From an uncultured Pelagibacteraceae bacterium (GTDB lineage: Bacteria > Pseudomonadota > Alphaproteobacteria > Pelagibacterales > Pelagibacteraceae): 64,000 bases of DNA. This document shows, piece after piece, positions 52,997 through 61,891 of this stretch (the first letter of the stretch is position 1; every line of letters begins with the position of its first letter). The stretch lies in contig CACEEJ010000002.1 in the NCBI GenBank assembly GCA_902558545.1, positions 1 through 64,000 of the forward strand, given 5' to 3'. Position numbers and translations under genes: made by a program. The notes under the pieces were generated by a model, which was not told the origin of the DNA, ran no database searches, and was given only the letters and a program-made list of their open reading frames with translations.

Positions 52997-54031
52997 ATGA
53001 GGATAGAGGAAGAAATAAAGTTAGATTATTCAGATGTTCTATTTAGACCTAAAAGAAGCACTTTAAAAAGTCGTAAAGACGTAAATTTATTAAGAACATA
53101 TAGATTTAAATACAGTAAAAATGAGTGGTCTGGAATTCCAATTATGGCAGCCAACATGGATGGTGTTGGTGAGTTAAATGTTGCTGAAAAATTAAATGAA
53201 TATGGAATGATTACATCTTTAACAAAACAACATGATGTAAAAAAAATTAAACAAAATAAAAATATTAAAAAAATATATCCTAATATTGCACTTAGCGTTG
53301 GTATCAAAAAAGAAGATTTTCAGAATCTCGATAAAGTATTAAAAGAATTTAGTTTTTTTAAATTTATTTGTATAGATGTTGCCAATGGATATACAGAACA
53401 TTTTACTAATTTTATTAAATCAGTACGAGACAAATACCCCACTAAAACAATTATTGCTGGTAACGTAGTAACAGCCGATATGACTCAAGAATTGGTTTTA
53501 AGTGGAGCAGATATTGTTAAAGTCGGAATTGGACCTGGAAGTGTTTGCACAACAAGAATTCAAACTGGGGTTGGTTATCCTCAATTAAGTGCTGTAATTG
53601 AATGTGCTGATGCAGCACACGGACTTGGTGCTCATGTAATAGCAGATGGCGGATGCACATGTCCTGGTGATGTTGCAAAAGGTTTCGGAGGTGGTGCAGA
53701 TTTTGTAATGCTTGGCGGGATGCTAGCTGGACATGATGAGGGAAATGGGAAAATTGTAAAAGTTAATGGAGAAAAATATATAGAATTCTATGGATCTAGT
53801 TCAGAAGTTGCTAATAAAAAACACTATGGTGGATTATCAGATTATCGAAGTAGTGAAGGAAGAAAAGTAAGGGTAAAATATAGAGGCAAAATTAACGATA
53901 CTATTTTAAATATTCTTGGTGGTGTAAGAAGTAGTTGCACTTATGTTGGTGCCCCTTCACTAAAACAATTAAGTAAATGCACAACATTTGTTAGAGTATC
54001 CAATCAATTTAATGATAGTTTAATTAAGTAA
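52997..54031 (+). CDS. guaC: GMP reductase
   Basis: Reductively deaminates GMP to IMP with NADPH. The 344-residue (beta/alpha)8 protein has LDYSDVLFRPKRSTLKSR near the start, IPIMAANMDGVGE, IDVANGYTEHF, the catalytic Cys loop KVGIGPGSVCTTRIQTGVGYPQLSAV near 175-200, and VADGGCTCPGDVAKGFGGGADFVMLGG. The absence of CBS domains and the GPGSVCTTR form favour GuaC over IMP dehydrogenase. It starts 69 bp after rfbC. A 1-bp gap separates its stop from the convergent guanine-type phosphoribosyltransferase, a related function. Confidence 0.92.
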   Translation: MRIEEEIKLDYSDVLFRPKRSTLKSRKDVNLLRTYRFKYSKNEWSGIPIMAANMDGVGELNVAEKLNEYGMITSLTKQHDVKKIKQNKNIKKIYPNIALSVGIKKEDFQNLDKVLKEFSFFKFICIDVANGYTEHFTNFIKSVRDKYPTKTIIAGNVVTADMTQELVLSGADIVKVGIGPGSVCTTRIQTGVGYPQLSAVIECADAAHGLGAHVIADGGCTCPGDVAKGFGGGADFVMLGGMLAGHDEGNGKIVKVNGEKYIEFYGSSSEVANKKHYGGLSDYRSSEGRKVRVKYRGKINDTILNILGGVRSSCTYVGAPSLKQLSKCTTFVRVSNQFNDSLIK

Positions 54032-54032
54032 T

Positions 54033-54551
54033 TTACTTTTCAAACTTGAAATCTTTTATATTTGTAGTTTCATATTTCTCAAAAGGCATATGTATCCATG
54101 GAGAATCTTTTAAATAGTCTACAGAATAATCTGGTTTAAATTTTGAGGTTGATTTATGCCATATAACTGCAGTTTTAATTTTTTCGTCTAAATAAAAGCC
54201 ATAAAAATGCTCTAACCATTTAATACTTTTGATTAAAGTTTTTCCAGAGTCGGCTAAATCATCAACCAATAAAACATGCGAACCTAAATTTGGTGTAGTT
54301 TTTGCTAAATCTCTTGAAAAAGTAAACTGTCCTTGTTGATTTTTAATATCATCACTATCACCATGGTAAGACTCGACAGATAAGATGGCTAGAGGGACAT
54401 TAAAAAGTCTACTAAAAACATCCCCTACTCTTAATCCACCTTTTGCAATACAAATAATTTGATTAAATTTTAAATTATCTTCATGAACTTTTTTAGCTAA
54501 TTGCTCTATCTTATTATGATAATCTTCCCAAGTTATGTAAATATCTTTCAT
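54033..54551 (-). CDS. gpt: Purine (xanthine-guanine type) phosphoribosyltransferase
   Basis: Transfers the phosphoribosyl group of PRPP to guanine or xanthine. The start is set at the ATG at 54549-54551 (MKDIYITWEDYHNKIEQLA, 172 residues); the frame continues upstream but only through the tRNA gene, so the longer form is not real. It shows IICIAKGGLRVGDVFSRLF, the PRPP loop HVLLVDDLADSGKTLIKS near 88-105 and IDYLxxSPWIHMPFE near the C-terminus. The base specificity is inferred from likeness to Gpt. It lies six bases after the tRNA CCA end, so its mRNA may be released by tRNA processing. Confidence 0.85.
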   Translation of the reverse strand: MKDIYITWEDYHNKIEQLAKKVHEDNLKFNQIICIAKGGLRVGDVFSRLFNVPLAILSVESYHGDSDDIKNQQGQFTFSRDLAKTTPNLGSHVLLVDDLADSGKTLIKSIKWLEHFYGFYLDEKIKTAVIWHKSTSKFKPDYSVDYLKDSPWIHMPFEKYETTNIKDFKFEK

Positions 54552-54557
54552 ATTTTT

Positions 54558-54634
54558 TGGTAGCGGGAAGTGGGATCGAACCACTGACCTCGGGCTTATG
54601 AGTCCCGCGCTCTAACCAACTGAGCTACCCCGCC
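54558..54634 (-). tRNA. tRNA with CAU anticodon, probably elongator Met
   Basis: A 77-nt cloverleaf with encoded CCA reads on the minus strand from GGCGGGG (acceptor, pairing with TCCCGCT through one G-U at each end). It has a GCTC/GAGC D-stem, anticodon loop CTCATAA (anticodon CAT), T-arm AGTGG-TTCGATC-CCACT and discriminator A. The anticodon stem pairs CGGG/CCCG with an A-G mismatch at its loop end. A paired first acceptor base and the GCTC/GAGC D-stem exclude initiator tRNA-Met; lysidine-modified tRNA-Ile(CAU) is a less likely alternative. Confidence 0.93.
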
Positions 54635-54703
54635 TTAATTGATAAATAGTTTTATAATACAAATCTTTATTGTTTCAATAAACTTTTTAAATCAAAAACG
54701 AAA

Positions 54704-54913
54704 CTAAATAATAAAATAAATAGCTAACGAACTAACTAAACCAGCTAAAATTATTGAAAAAAGAATTCTTTTTTTTAATGTTCTTTTTTGATCTAATCGA
54801 ACTCTGTTTAGTAAAATATTTACATTAGTGGTTTTAATCTTACCTATGTCTAAATTTTTATTTGATGCAATATCAGAATTAAATAATGAAGTATCTTGTT
54901 GGTTTTTTTTCAC
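54704..54913 (-). CDS. Small tail-anchored membrane protein, unknown
   Basis: A 69-residue protein with a polar Asn/Lys-rich N-terminal part (1-47) and one C-terminal hydrophobic helix (about 50-68, ILFSIILAGLVSSLAIYF) preceded by a basic patch (RTLKKR), so topology is probably cytoplasmic domain with a C-terminal anchor. No family is recognised. It lies between the DMGDH-like gene (49 bp upstream) and the tRNA (69 bp downstream), all on the minus strand, and may be transcribed with either. Confidence 0.5.
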   Translation of the reverse strand: MKKNQQDTSLFNSDIASNKNLDIGKIKTTNVNILLNRVRLDQKRTLKKRILFSIILAGLVSSLAIYFII

Positions 54914-54962
54914 ACCTTATTTAATCAGCTAATCAACTTAATTACAATGAAATTAAAAAAAA

Positions 54963-57407
54963 CTAAATTTTTCTAAAATCTTTTGTATTTAGTGGTTTTG
55001 AAAGAATTTCGATTGGATATTTGATTTTCTCAACCTCTATGAATAAATTTTTATCTTTAAGTGTATCTACTGTATTTCCTGAATTAACATAGCCAAATGA
55101 TAAATTTTTATCAAAGCAGAATGAATAATTTCCTGAAGTTGTTCTTCCAATAATTTTATCATTTAAATAAATAGGCTCTTCATGTAACAACAAAGGTTGA
55201 CCTGGTTTACTATCTTTTAATGTAAACATCATCATTGTTTTATCTAATGGCTTATCTTTAATTTTTAACAAAGCGTCTTTACCTATAAAATTAACATTTT
55301 TTTTATAGCTTATTGTAAATTGTAAACCTGCTTGATACTGATTTTCTTCTGGTGAAATGTCATGACCCCAATGTAAAAAACCACTTTCCATTCTCATTAT
55401 ATCCATTGCGTGCATACCGCAGTGAGATAAGTCAAAGTTTTTACCTTCACTAGTTAAAATTTTATATAAATCCAAAGCATTCTCTTTATTAACATATAAT
55501 TCAAATCCAAGCTCACCAACATAAGATATTCTTTGTGCCCAAACTTTAATTTTATGTATATTGATATATTTACCTAATCCAAATTTAAAATTTTCTGGAG
55601 TAAAGTCATCACTGCTTATTGTTTTGATCATATTTCTGCTTTTAGGACCAAATAAACCAAGACAACAAATATCTTCTGTAACATCAGTAAATTTTACATC
55701 TTTAGATAAATATTTAAGGATATGATATTTATCTCTTTCTCTAGTTGCTGCTGAACTAACTATTCTAAAATGATTTTTATCAATACAGACAACAGTTAGA
55801 TCTGTTTCAATACCACCGTCCTCATTTAGCATGTGTGTATAGACAGATTTGCCAATTTCATTTTTAATGTTAGCTGTACAAATTTTTTGTAAATCGCTAT
55901 GAGTTTTCTCACCCTTTAATTCAAATTTTGAAAAAGTTGAAAAATCAAAAAGCCCAACATTTTTTCTAGTATTTATTGTTTCATGTTTTGCAGATGGGTA
56001 CCAATTTTGATAATTAAAACTATATTCATATTCTGATTTTTCTCCTTTTAAGGAATACCACATAGGTCTTTCAAACCCACCTGCTACACCAAAACATGCA
56101 CCAGCTTTTTTTAACTCATCATGATAAGGTAATAATTTTTCATTTCTTGAAGTTTTGTGTTGTTTATAAGGCCAATGCATACCATATAAATCCCCTAGGG
56201 TTTCAGTAACCCTATTCATGATAAATTTTTTAGATGAATGAAACTTTTGAAATCTTTTAATATCTAGCGAAAATAAATCCTCATTTATATGACCATTAAT
56301 CATCCATTCTGCAATTACTCTTCCTGCTCCACCAGAACTTGCAATTCCAATACTATTAAAACCACAACATGTGTAGAGATTTTTTACCTCTGGTGTTTCT
56401 CCAAGTAAATACTGTGTATCTGGTGTAAATGATTCAGGTCCAGAAAAAAATTTTCTTATACCTGCGTTTTCCAACATTGGAAGTCTGTGAAAAGATTTTT
56501 CAAGGTAAGGTTCGAAGTGATCAAAATCATCAGGAAATTCTCCAAACGAAAAATTGTCAGGAACTCTTCCACTATCTTTAAAAGCAGGTTTTGCATTAGG
56601 TTCAAAAATCCCTACCAACATTTTTCCGGCATCCTCTTTTAAATATAGACAAGCATTGTAATCCCTTAAAACAGGTAAATCTTTGGGAAGATCTTTCATT
56701 GGTTCGGTAATTACATAGAAATGCTCATTAGGATATAGCGGAACACTAACACCAATATCTTCTCCTATTTGTCTAGACCACATTCCTGTAGCTAAAACAG
56801 CATATTCGCAATCAATTTTTCCTTGGGAAGTTTCAACACCATATATTCTTTTATTTTTTACTAAAATTTTATTTACTGGTGATTTCTCAAATATTTGAAC
56901 ACCCAACATTTTAGCAGCTTTAACCAATACATTGGTTACTCCTACAGGATCTGCCTGACCATCTTTTGGCATATAAACACCGCCAACTAGATCCTCATTT
57001 TTTACTACTGGATATAGTTCTTTTATTCTTTGTTGGTTTAAAACCTCAACTTCAACATTAGATAATTGTGCTGTAGTAGCTTGTCTTAATAATTCCTGCA
57101 TCCTTTCTTTAGATGATGCAACTGTTATTGCTCCATTTTGTTTAAGACCAGTTGATAATCCTGTTGTTTTTTCTAGCTCTTTGTAAAGATCTAAAGAATA
57201 TTTTCTTAATTTAGTAATTGTAGAAGTAGCTCCCAATTGACCTATTAATCCAGCAGCATGCCAAGTTGTACCTGAGGTTAATTGATCTCTTTCTAATAAA
57301 ACTACATCTTTCCATCCATACTTAGCTAAATGATAAGCGCAAGAGGTACCAGCAACGCCACCTCCTATTACAACTACCTTAGCGCTTGAAGGATAGTTTT
57401 TTTCCAT
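54963..57407 (-). CDS. Dimethylglycine/sarcosine dehydrogenase-like FAD-GcvT fusion
   Basis: An 814-residue cytoplasmic oxidoreductase that oxidatively demethylates an N-methylated amine and can pass the methyl carbon to tetrahydrofolate. Residues about 9-390 are the FAD-binding DAO domain: VVVIGGGVAGTSCAYHLAKYG, ERDQLTSGTTWHAAGL (the His is the usual covalent FAD site) and GFNSIGIASSGGAGRVIAEW. Residues about 420-810 are an aminomethyltransferase (GcvT) domain with GLFDFSTFSKFELKG and YVGELGFELYV. Substrates in the family include dimethylglycine, sarcosine and N-methyltaurine; the adjacency to Ald and the taurine aminotransferase makes N-methyltaurine worth testing. It is 2 bp downstream of ald. 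Confidence 0.85.
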   Translation of the reverse strand: MEKNYPSSAKVVVIGGGVAGTSCAYHLAKYGWKDVVLLERDQLTSGTTWHAAGLIGQLGATSTITKLRKYSLDLYKELEKTTGLSTGLKQNGAITVASSKERMQELLRQATTAQLSNVEVEVLNQQRIKELYPVVKNEDLVGGVYMPKDGQADPVGVTNVLVKAAKMLGVQIFEKSPVNKILVKNKRIYGVETSQGKIDCEYAVLATGMWSRQIGEDIGVSVPLYPNEHFYVITEPMKDLPKDLPVLRDYNACLYLKEDAGKMLVGIFEPNAKPAFKDSGRVPDNFSFGEFPDDFDHFEPYLEKSFHRLPMLENAGIRKFFSGPESFTPDTQYLLGETPEVKNLYTCCGFNSIGIASSGGAGRVIAEWMINGHINEDLFSLDIKRFQKFHSSKKFIMNRVTETLGDLYGMHWPYKQHKTSRNEKLLPYHDELKKAGACFGVAGGFERPMWYSLKGEKSEYEYSFNYQNWYPSAKHETINTRKNVGLFDFSTFSKFELKGEKTHSDLQKICTANIKNEIGKSVYTHMLNEDGGIETDLTVVCIDKNHFRIVSSAATRERDKYHILKYLSKDVKFTDVTEDICCLGLFGPKSRNMIKTISSDDFTPENFKFGLGKYINIHKIKVWAQRISYVGELGFELYVNKENALDLYKILTSEGKNFDLSHCGMHAMDIMRMESGFLHWGHDISPEENQYQAGLQFTISYKKNVNFIGKDALLKIKDKPLDKTMMMFTLKDSKPGQPLLLHEEPIYLNDKIIGRTTSGNYSFCFDKNLSFGYVNSGNTVDTLKDKNLFIEVEKIKYPIEILSKPLNTKDFRKI

Positions 57408-57409
57408 TT

Positions 57410-58528
57410 CTAATGTTTGATAGCTTCTCCAGGTTCTACAAAATTATGTCCAAAGACATCAGCAACTGCTTTATAAGTTACTTGACCTTTATGAACATTT
57501 AACCCTGCTAAAAAGTTTTTATCTTCACTTAATGCTTTTTGATAACCTTTGTTAGCAAGCTTAACTAAAAAAGGTAATGTTGCATTATTTAATGCCAATG
57601 TTGAAGTTCTAGGAACACCGCCTGGCATATTTGCTACACAATAGTGTACTACATCATCAACTATATAAGTTGGATCTCCATGTGTTGTAGGTTTACTTGT
57701 TTCAACACATCCACCTTGATCAATAGCAACATCAACGATAACCGAACCTCTTTTCATTGTTTTAATCATTTCTTTTGTAATCAATTTTGGTGCTTCTGCA
57801 CCTGGAATTAATACTCCGCCAACTAAAAGATCTGCCTCAGCAACTAGTTTGTCTAAATCGGTTTTATCACTTTGTTCTGGTATAATTTTATCTCCAAACA
57901 TTTCAACAAGTTGTTTTAATCTAGCCTCTGATTTATCTACAATATGAACCTTTGCTTGCATACCAGTTGCGATCACAGCAGCATTTTCTCCAACAACTCC
58001 TCCACCCAATATAACTACTGTTCCGCCTGTTACACCTGGTGCACCACCTAACAACAAACCTCTACCACTTTGGTTTTTCTCTAGACAATGAGCACCTGCT
58101 TGTACTGACATTCTTCCTGCAACAGCACTCATTGGAGCAAGTAATGGTAATCTTCCATTATCATCCGTTACAGTTTCATAAGCAATATTAATACTTTTAG
58201 ATTTTATTAAACCCTCAGTTAATTCTTTTGCTGCAGCTAAATGAAGATAAGTATATACGATTTGATTTTCTCTAATCATATCAACTTCTATCTTTTGAGG
58301 TTCTTTAACTTTAACAATTATTTCTGCATCATTAAAAATATCAGCTGCGGTATCAGCAATTTTAGCTCCAGCTTTTATATATTGGTCGTTATCAAAACCA
58401 GCTTCAAACCCACCGTTGTTTTCAACTAAAACTTCATGACCCTCTGAAACTAAAGTTTTAACACTATCAGGAGTTAAACCAATTCTATTTTCTTGTGGTT
58501 TTATTTCTTTGGGAACTCCAATTTTCAT
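57410..58528 (-). CDS. ald: Alanine dehydrogenase
   Basis: Interconverts L-alanine and pyruvate plus ammonia with NAD. The 372-residue protein has the family opening MKIGVPKEIKPQENRIGLTPDSV (with the pyruvate-binding Arg15), NIAYETVTD with the catalytic Lys/His region before it (VKVKEPQ, TYLHLA), the NAD-binding VILGGGVVGENAA near 170, and the second-catalytic DVAIDQGGCVETS near 268. It lies 9 bp downstream of a taurine:pyruvate-type aminotransferase. The pair can run together: the transaminase makes alanine from pyruvate and Ald regenerates pyruvate and releases ammonia. Confidence 0.95.
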   Translation of the reverse strand: MKIGVPKEIKPQENRIGLTPDSVKTLVSEGHEVLVENNGGFEAGFDNDQYIKAGAKIADTAADIFNDAEIIVKVKEPQKIEVDMIRENQIVYTYLHLAAAKELTEGLIKSKSINIAYETVTDDNGRLPLLAPMSAVAGRMSVQAGAHCLEKNQSGRGLLLGGAPGVTGGTVVILGGGVVGENAAVIATGMQAKVHIVDKSEARLKQLVEMFGDKIIPEQSDKTDLDKLVAEADLLVGGVLIPGAEAPKLITKEMIKTMKRGSVIVDVAIDQGGCVETSKPTTHGDPTYIVDDVVHYCVANMPGGVPRTSTLALNNATLPFLVKLANKGYQKALSEDKNFLAGLNVHKGQVTYKAVADVFGHNFVEPGEAIKH

Positions 58529-58537
58529 AAACGAAAA

Positions 58538-59884
58538 TTAATTCTTTTTACTTTTTGCGTAATTTGTTATTCCAGTTCGAAGTTTTTCAATAATCTCATC
58601 AATATGTTTTTTTTCACAAATAAACATTGGAGCAATGATTAAACAATCACCAGTAGCTTTGAAATTTACCCCTGCTTCATAGCAATGTTTGAAACAAGTA
58701 AATCCAGCAGCACCTGGTTTTTTATCCATAACAATATCAATTCCACCCATCATTCCGTATCCTCTGATGTTATCAACAACATCGATATCTTTTAAAGACA
58801 TTAAACCTTCTTGAAAATAAGGCGCTAAATTTTTAGCTCTGTTAAAAATATCATCTTTTTCAATGATATCTTGCACAGCTAATCCAGCGGCTACAGAAAT
58901 TGGAATTCCTGAGTAAGTATATCCATGGAATAATTCAATTGTTCCTTTAGGAGCATTTTCAGCAATAGCATCATAAATATCTTCTTTACATGCAACAACA
59001 CCCATTGGACTAATTCCATTTGTAGTAGCTTTTGCCATTGTCATCATGTCTGGAGTTACTCCATATTCTTGTGATGCAAATGGAGAACCCGTTCTTCCCC
59101 ATCCTGTGATTACTTCATCAAAGATTAAAAGTATTCCATGTTTATCACAAATCTCTCTTAATCTTTGTAGATATCCTTTTGGTGGAACTAATGTACCTGT
59201 TGATCCTGCAATAGGTTCAACAATACATGCTGCTATATTTTCAGCTCCAAAGTTCATACAAATTCTCTCTAAATCTTCTGCTAACTCAACACCAGTTTCT
59301 GGTTGACCACTTACAAACTTGTGTTCTGGCAAATGTGTATGTCTCATGTGGACAACACCTGGCATTAAAACACTTGCAAAAGTTTTAACATTATTAACCA
59401 TACCTCCAACTGAAGTCGCACCAATATTCATTCCGTGGTAACCTCTTTCTCTACCAACAAATCTAAATCTTTGGCTATCACCTCTTGCTCTGTGGTAAGC
59501 GATTGCAATTTTAATTGCAGTTTCAACAGCAGTAGAACCACAAATAGTATAAAACATTCTATTCAAGTTTCCTGGAGTATGTTTTGAAATTCTAGTCGCT
59601 AATTCAAATGATCCACCAAAACCTTGTTGGAAAGGTTGACAATAATCTAAAGTTTTTAATTGGTTTGTTATTGCTTCAATAATTTCTTCTCTACCATGAC
59701 CCAAAGGATTACAAAATAATCCTGAGCTTGCATCTATTTGAGTTTGACCTTGATGGTTTTTTAAATACACACCTTTAGCTTCAACAATTAATCTTGGGTT
59801 CTCTTTAAAATCTTTGTTAGATGTAAATGGCATCCAGTGCTCATTTAAAGAATTTGGAATTGCTGTTTTATTTTGTGTGCTCAT
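58538..59884 (-). CDS. Class III omega-aminotransferase, probable taurine:pyruvate aminotransferase
   Basis: A 448-residue PLP enzyme of the class III (ornithine/omega-amino acid) family. MPFTSNKDFKENPRLIVEAKG and GLFCNPLGHGREEI form the N-terminal part, CGSTAVETAIKIA the phosphate site, IFDEVITGWGRTGSPFA holds the PLP Asp, and the Schiff-base lysine is in MTMAKATTNGISPMG near 286. The family includes beta-alanine:pyruvate and taurine:pyruvate (Tpa) enzymes. Tpa is preferred because it is divergent from tauABC and next to ald, which recycles its alanine product. The sulfoacetaldehyde would need further enzymes (Xsc is not in the window). Confidence 0.8.
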   Translation of the reverse strand: MSTQNKTAIPNSLNEHWMPFTSNKDFKENPRLIVEAKGVYLKNHQGQTQIDASSGLFCNPLGHGREEIIEAITNQLKTLDYCQPFQQGFGGSFELATRISKHTPGNLNRMFYTICGSTAVETAIKIAIAYHRARGDSQRFRFVGRERGYHGMNIGATSVGGMVNNVKTFASVLMPGVVHMRHTHLPEHKFVSGQPETGVELAEDLERICMNFGAENIAACIVEPIAGSTGTLVPPKGYLQRLREICDKHGILLIFDEVITGWGRTGSPFASQEYGVTPDMMTMAKATTNGISPMGVVACKEDIYDAIAENAPKGTIELFHGYTYSGIPISVAAGLAVQDIIEKDDIFNRAKNLAPYFQEGLMSLKDIDVVDNIRGYGMMGGIDIVMDKKPGAAGFTCFKHCYEAGVNFKATGDCLIIAPMFICEKKHIDEIIEKLRTGITNYAKSKKN

Positions 59885-60065
59885 AAAAATTTTTTCTAAA
59901 AAATATTTTAATTTAATCTTAAGGCCTCTTTAGACTAAAATAAATGGATTAACTACCACATTATTGACACAACTAGGGATTGTATAAGTTTCTTTTTTTG
60001 TTTTACTTCAGAGACAATTTGAATTTAAATATCCAGAATTTAATTAATTAAACATAGGGGAATAA
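59885..60065. promoter_or_regulatory. Divergent regulatory gap, tpa-like gene / tauA
   Basis: The 181-bp space between the two divergent start codons must contain both promoters. A TTGACA is present on the plus strand near 59967, but the nearest TATAAG lies only 13 bp further, too close for a normal promoter, so I do not assign one. An AGGGGA Shine-Dalgarno at 60056-60061 precedes tauA. I see no clear operator palindrome or riboswitch. Confidence 0.4.
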
Positions 60066-61007
60066 ATGAAAAAAATACTAAGTTTTATTCTAGGATCTAT
60101 TTTTGCACTTAACCTATCAATTTCAGTTGCTAATTCAGCTGCAAATGAAGTTAGAGTTGCATACTTTCTAGAATGGCCAAGCCCAAATTTAGAAGACATG
60201 CAGAAAAAGAATTTTGCTAAAGCTCTTGGTGTTCCAGTAAAATGGACAAATTTCACTAATGGTGGAGCAATGACTGATGCAATGTTAGCAGGAGATATCG
60301 ATATTTCTTACTCACAAGGATTAGTACCTTTTATCAATGCTGTAAAATCAAATGCACCTATCAAATTAGTTGATATTGCGATGGAATACGGAATGGGTGG
60401 AACTACTTGTGTTACATCTAACGCTTCTGGAATTACAAAAGCAAATGCTACTGAACTAGAAGGTAAAAAAGTTGCTGTTCCATTAGGAACAATGGCTGAA
60501 TACGTTTTTGATGAAAGTATGAAAGTTGTTGGTGCTGACAGAGGTAAAATGGATATTATTCAAATGGACCCAGAAGAAGGTGCTGCTGCATTAGTAAGCG
60601 GTGATGTTGTAATGGCATGTTTATTTGGTGGTAATTCTATCAAAGCAGCAACTGCAGTTGGATCAAGACTTTTAACTGTAGATGAAGCTAGAGCAGCTGG
60701 TATCTTAGGTATAGATATTACATCTGTTACAGATAAATTTATGAAAGAAAACCCAGGTATGTTAAGAACTTTCATCGAGGTAACTCATGAAGCTAATGCT
60801 AGATACAAAGCTGGTAAAGCTGACATGAACGCTATGGCGAAAGCCTCAGAAATGACAGTTGCAGATATGAAAGACACTTTGAGTGGTTTCAAATTCTTAA
60901 CTCCAGAAGAAACAAAAGCATCTATGGAAAGTGGTAACCTTGATGGTTTCCTAAAAGGAATGGGAACTCCAGGAGGAGCTGTAGATACAAGTTTCTTACC
61001 TTTATAA
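60066..61007 (+). CDS. tauA: Taurine-type ABC transporter periplasmic binding protein
   Basis: A 313-residue periplasmic receptor of the NMT1/TauA-SsuA family. A signal peptide (MKKILSFILGSIFALNLSISVANSA) precedes the mature VRVAYFLEWPSPNLEDMQKKNF, the ligand-binding GGAMTDAMLAGDIDISYSQGLVPF and LEGKKVAVPLGTMAEY. An AGGGGA Shine-Dalgarno lies four bases before the ATG and an attenuator-like terminator follows the gene, both expected for an abundant receptor. The codons look less A-rich than in neighbouring genes, as in highly expressed genes. Taurine is inferred from family and context; other sulfonates are possible. Confidence 0.85.
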   Translation: MKKILSFILGSIFALNLSISVANSAANEVRVAYFLEWPSPNLEDMQKKNFAKALGVPVKWTNFTNGGAMTDAMLAGDIDISYSQGLVPFINAVKSNAPIKLVDIAMEYGMGGTTCVTSNASGITKANATELEGKKVAVPLGTMAEYVFDESMKVVGADRGKMDIIQMDPEEGAAALVSGDVVMACLFGGNSIKAATAVGSRLLTVDEARAAGILGIDITSVTDKFMKENPGMLRTFIEVTHEANARYKAGKADMNAMAKASEMTVADMKDTLSGFKFLTPEETKASMESGNLDGFLKGMGTPGGAVDTSFLPL

Positions 61008-61030
61008 TTTTAAGGGTTTAAAACTTTATA

Positions 61031-61068
61031 AATAGGCACTGATTTTATAATTGGTGCCTATTTTTTTT
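61031..61068 (+). terminator. Attenuator-type terminator between tauA and tauB
   Basis: AATAGGCAC (61031-61039) pairs perfectly with GTGCCTATT (61054-61062) over a 14-base loop and is followed by a run of T to 61068. It lies 24 bp after the tauA stop and 26 bp before the tauB start, so partial termination would give more receptor mRNA than ATPase and permease mRNA. Confidence 0.75.
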
Positions 61069-61093
61069 ATCAAATTTCTAATATAAGACAGTA

Positions 61094-61891
61094 ATGAGTG
61101 ATCTGATTTCTCAAAATCTGAACATGATTTTCAAAACTCCAAAAGGAGAAACAGTTCATGCCTTAAAGGATGTAAGCTTTACTTTAAAAAAAGGAGAATT
61201 GCTTACAGTTCTTGGTCCTTCTGGTTGTGGAAAAACAACTTTATTAAATATTACTGCTGGATTTTTAAGACCTACCTCAGGAAAAATAACACTAAATAAT
61301 AATGAGATAGATGGACCCGGTGTTGAAAGAGGAATGGTTTTTCAACAAGGTGCTTTGTTTGAATGGTTAACAGTAGCTGAGAATGTAAATTTTGGACTTA
61401 GGATGAAAAAAGAAAATCCTGAAGTTACAGCTAAGAAAGTTGATGAATGGTTAGATATAGTTGGACTTAAAGGTTTTGGTAACACACCAACTTATCAATT
61501 ATCTGGTGGTATGCAGCAAAGAGTTGCGCTTGCAAGATGTTTAATCAATGATCCTGATTTGATTTTAATGGATGAACCATTAGGTGCATTAGATGCGTTA
61601 ACAAGAGAAAAGATGCAGTCTTTAGTTTTAAAGATTTGGAAAGAAACAGGAAAAACTATCATCTTAATTACTCATTCTGTTGAAGAAGCATTGTTACTTG
61701 GAGAAAGATTATATGTAATGGCGCCAAGACCAGGGCGTATACATAAAGAGTATAATCTTCCATTTGCTGAAATGGGTCTTACACAAGATTTAAGAGAAAT
61801 AAAAAAAAATAAAGAATTCTCATCTACAAGAGAAGAAATTTTATCCATGATTTGGAATATGGAAGAAGAAATAATGGGGAAAGATAATTAA
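61094..61891 (+). CDS. tauB: Taurine-type ABC transporter ATP-binding protein
   Basis: The cytoplasmic ATPase driving sulfonate import. The 265-residue protein has Walker A GPSGCGKTTLL near 40-50, the Q-loop VFQQGALFEW, the ABC signature LSGGMQQRVALAR near 136, Walker B LILMDEPLGALDALTREKMQ and the H-loop LITHSVEEA. The sequence matches the TauB/SsuB (nitrate/taurine) group. It starts with ATG after the attenuator hairpin and overlaps tauC by one base (TAATG). Confidence 0.93.
   Translation: MSDLISQNLNMIFKTPKGETVHALKDVSFTLKKGELLTVLGPSGCGKTTLLNITAGFLRPTSGKITLNNNEIDGPGVERGMVFQQGALFEWLTVAENVNFGLRMKKENPEVTAKKVDEWLDIVGLKGFGNTPTYQLSGGMQQRVALARCLINDPDLILMDEPLGALDALTREKMQSLVLKIWKETGKTIILITHSVEEALLLGERLYVMAPRPGRIHKEYNLPFAEMGLTQDLREIKKNKEFSSTREEILSMIWNMEEEIMGKDN

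Noticed and set aside
54552..54584. N-terminal extension of the phosphoribosyltransferase frame
   Set aside because: These codons run through the 3' end of the tRNA gene; the conserved protein begins at the ATG at 54549-54551.
59967..59985. TTGACA followed by TATAAG upstream of tauA
   Set aside because: The spacing is about 13 bp, too short for a sigma70 promoter; I see no alternative -10 at 16-18 bp.
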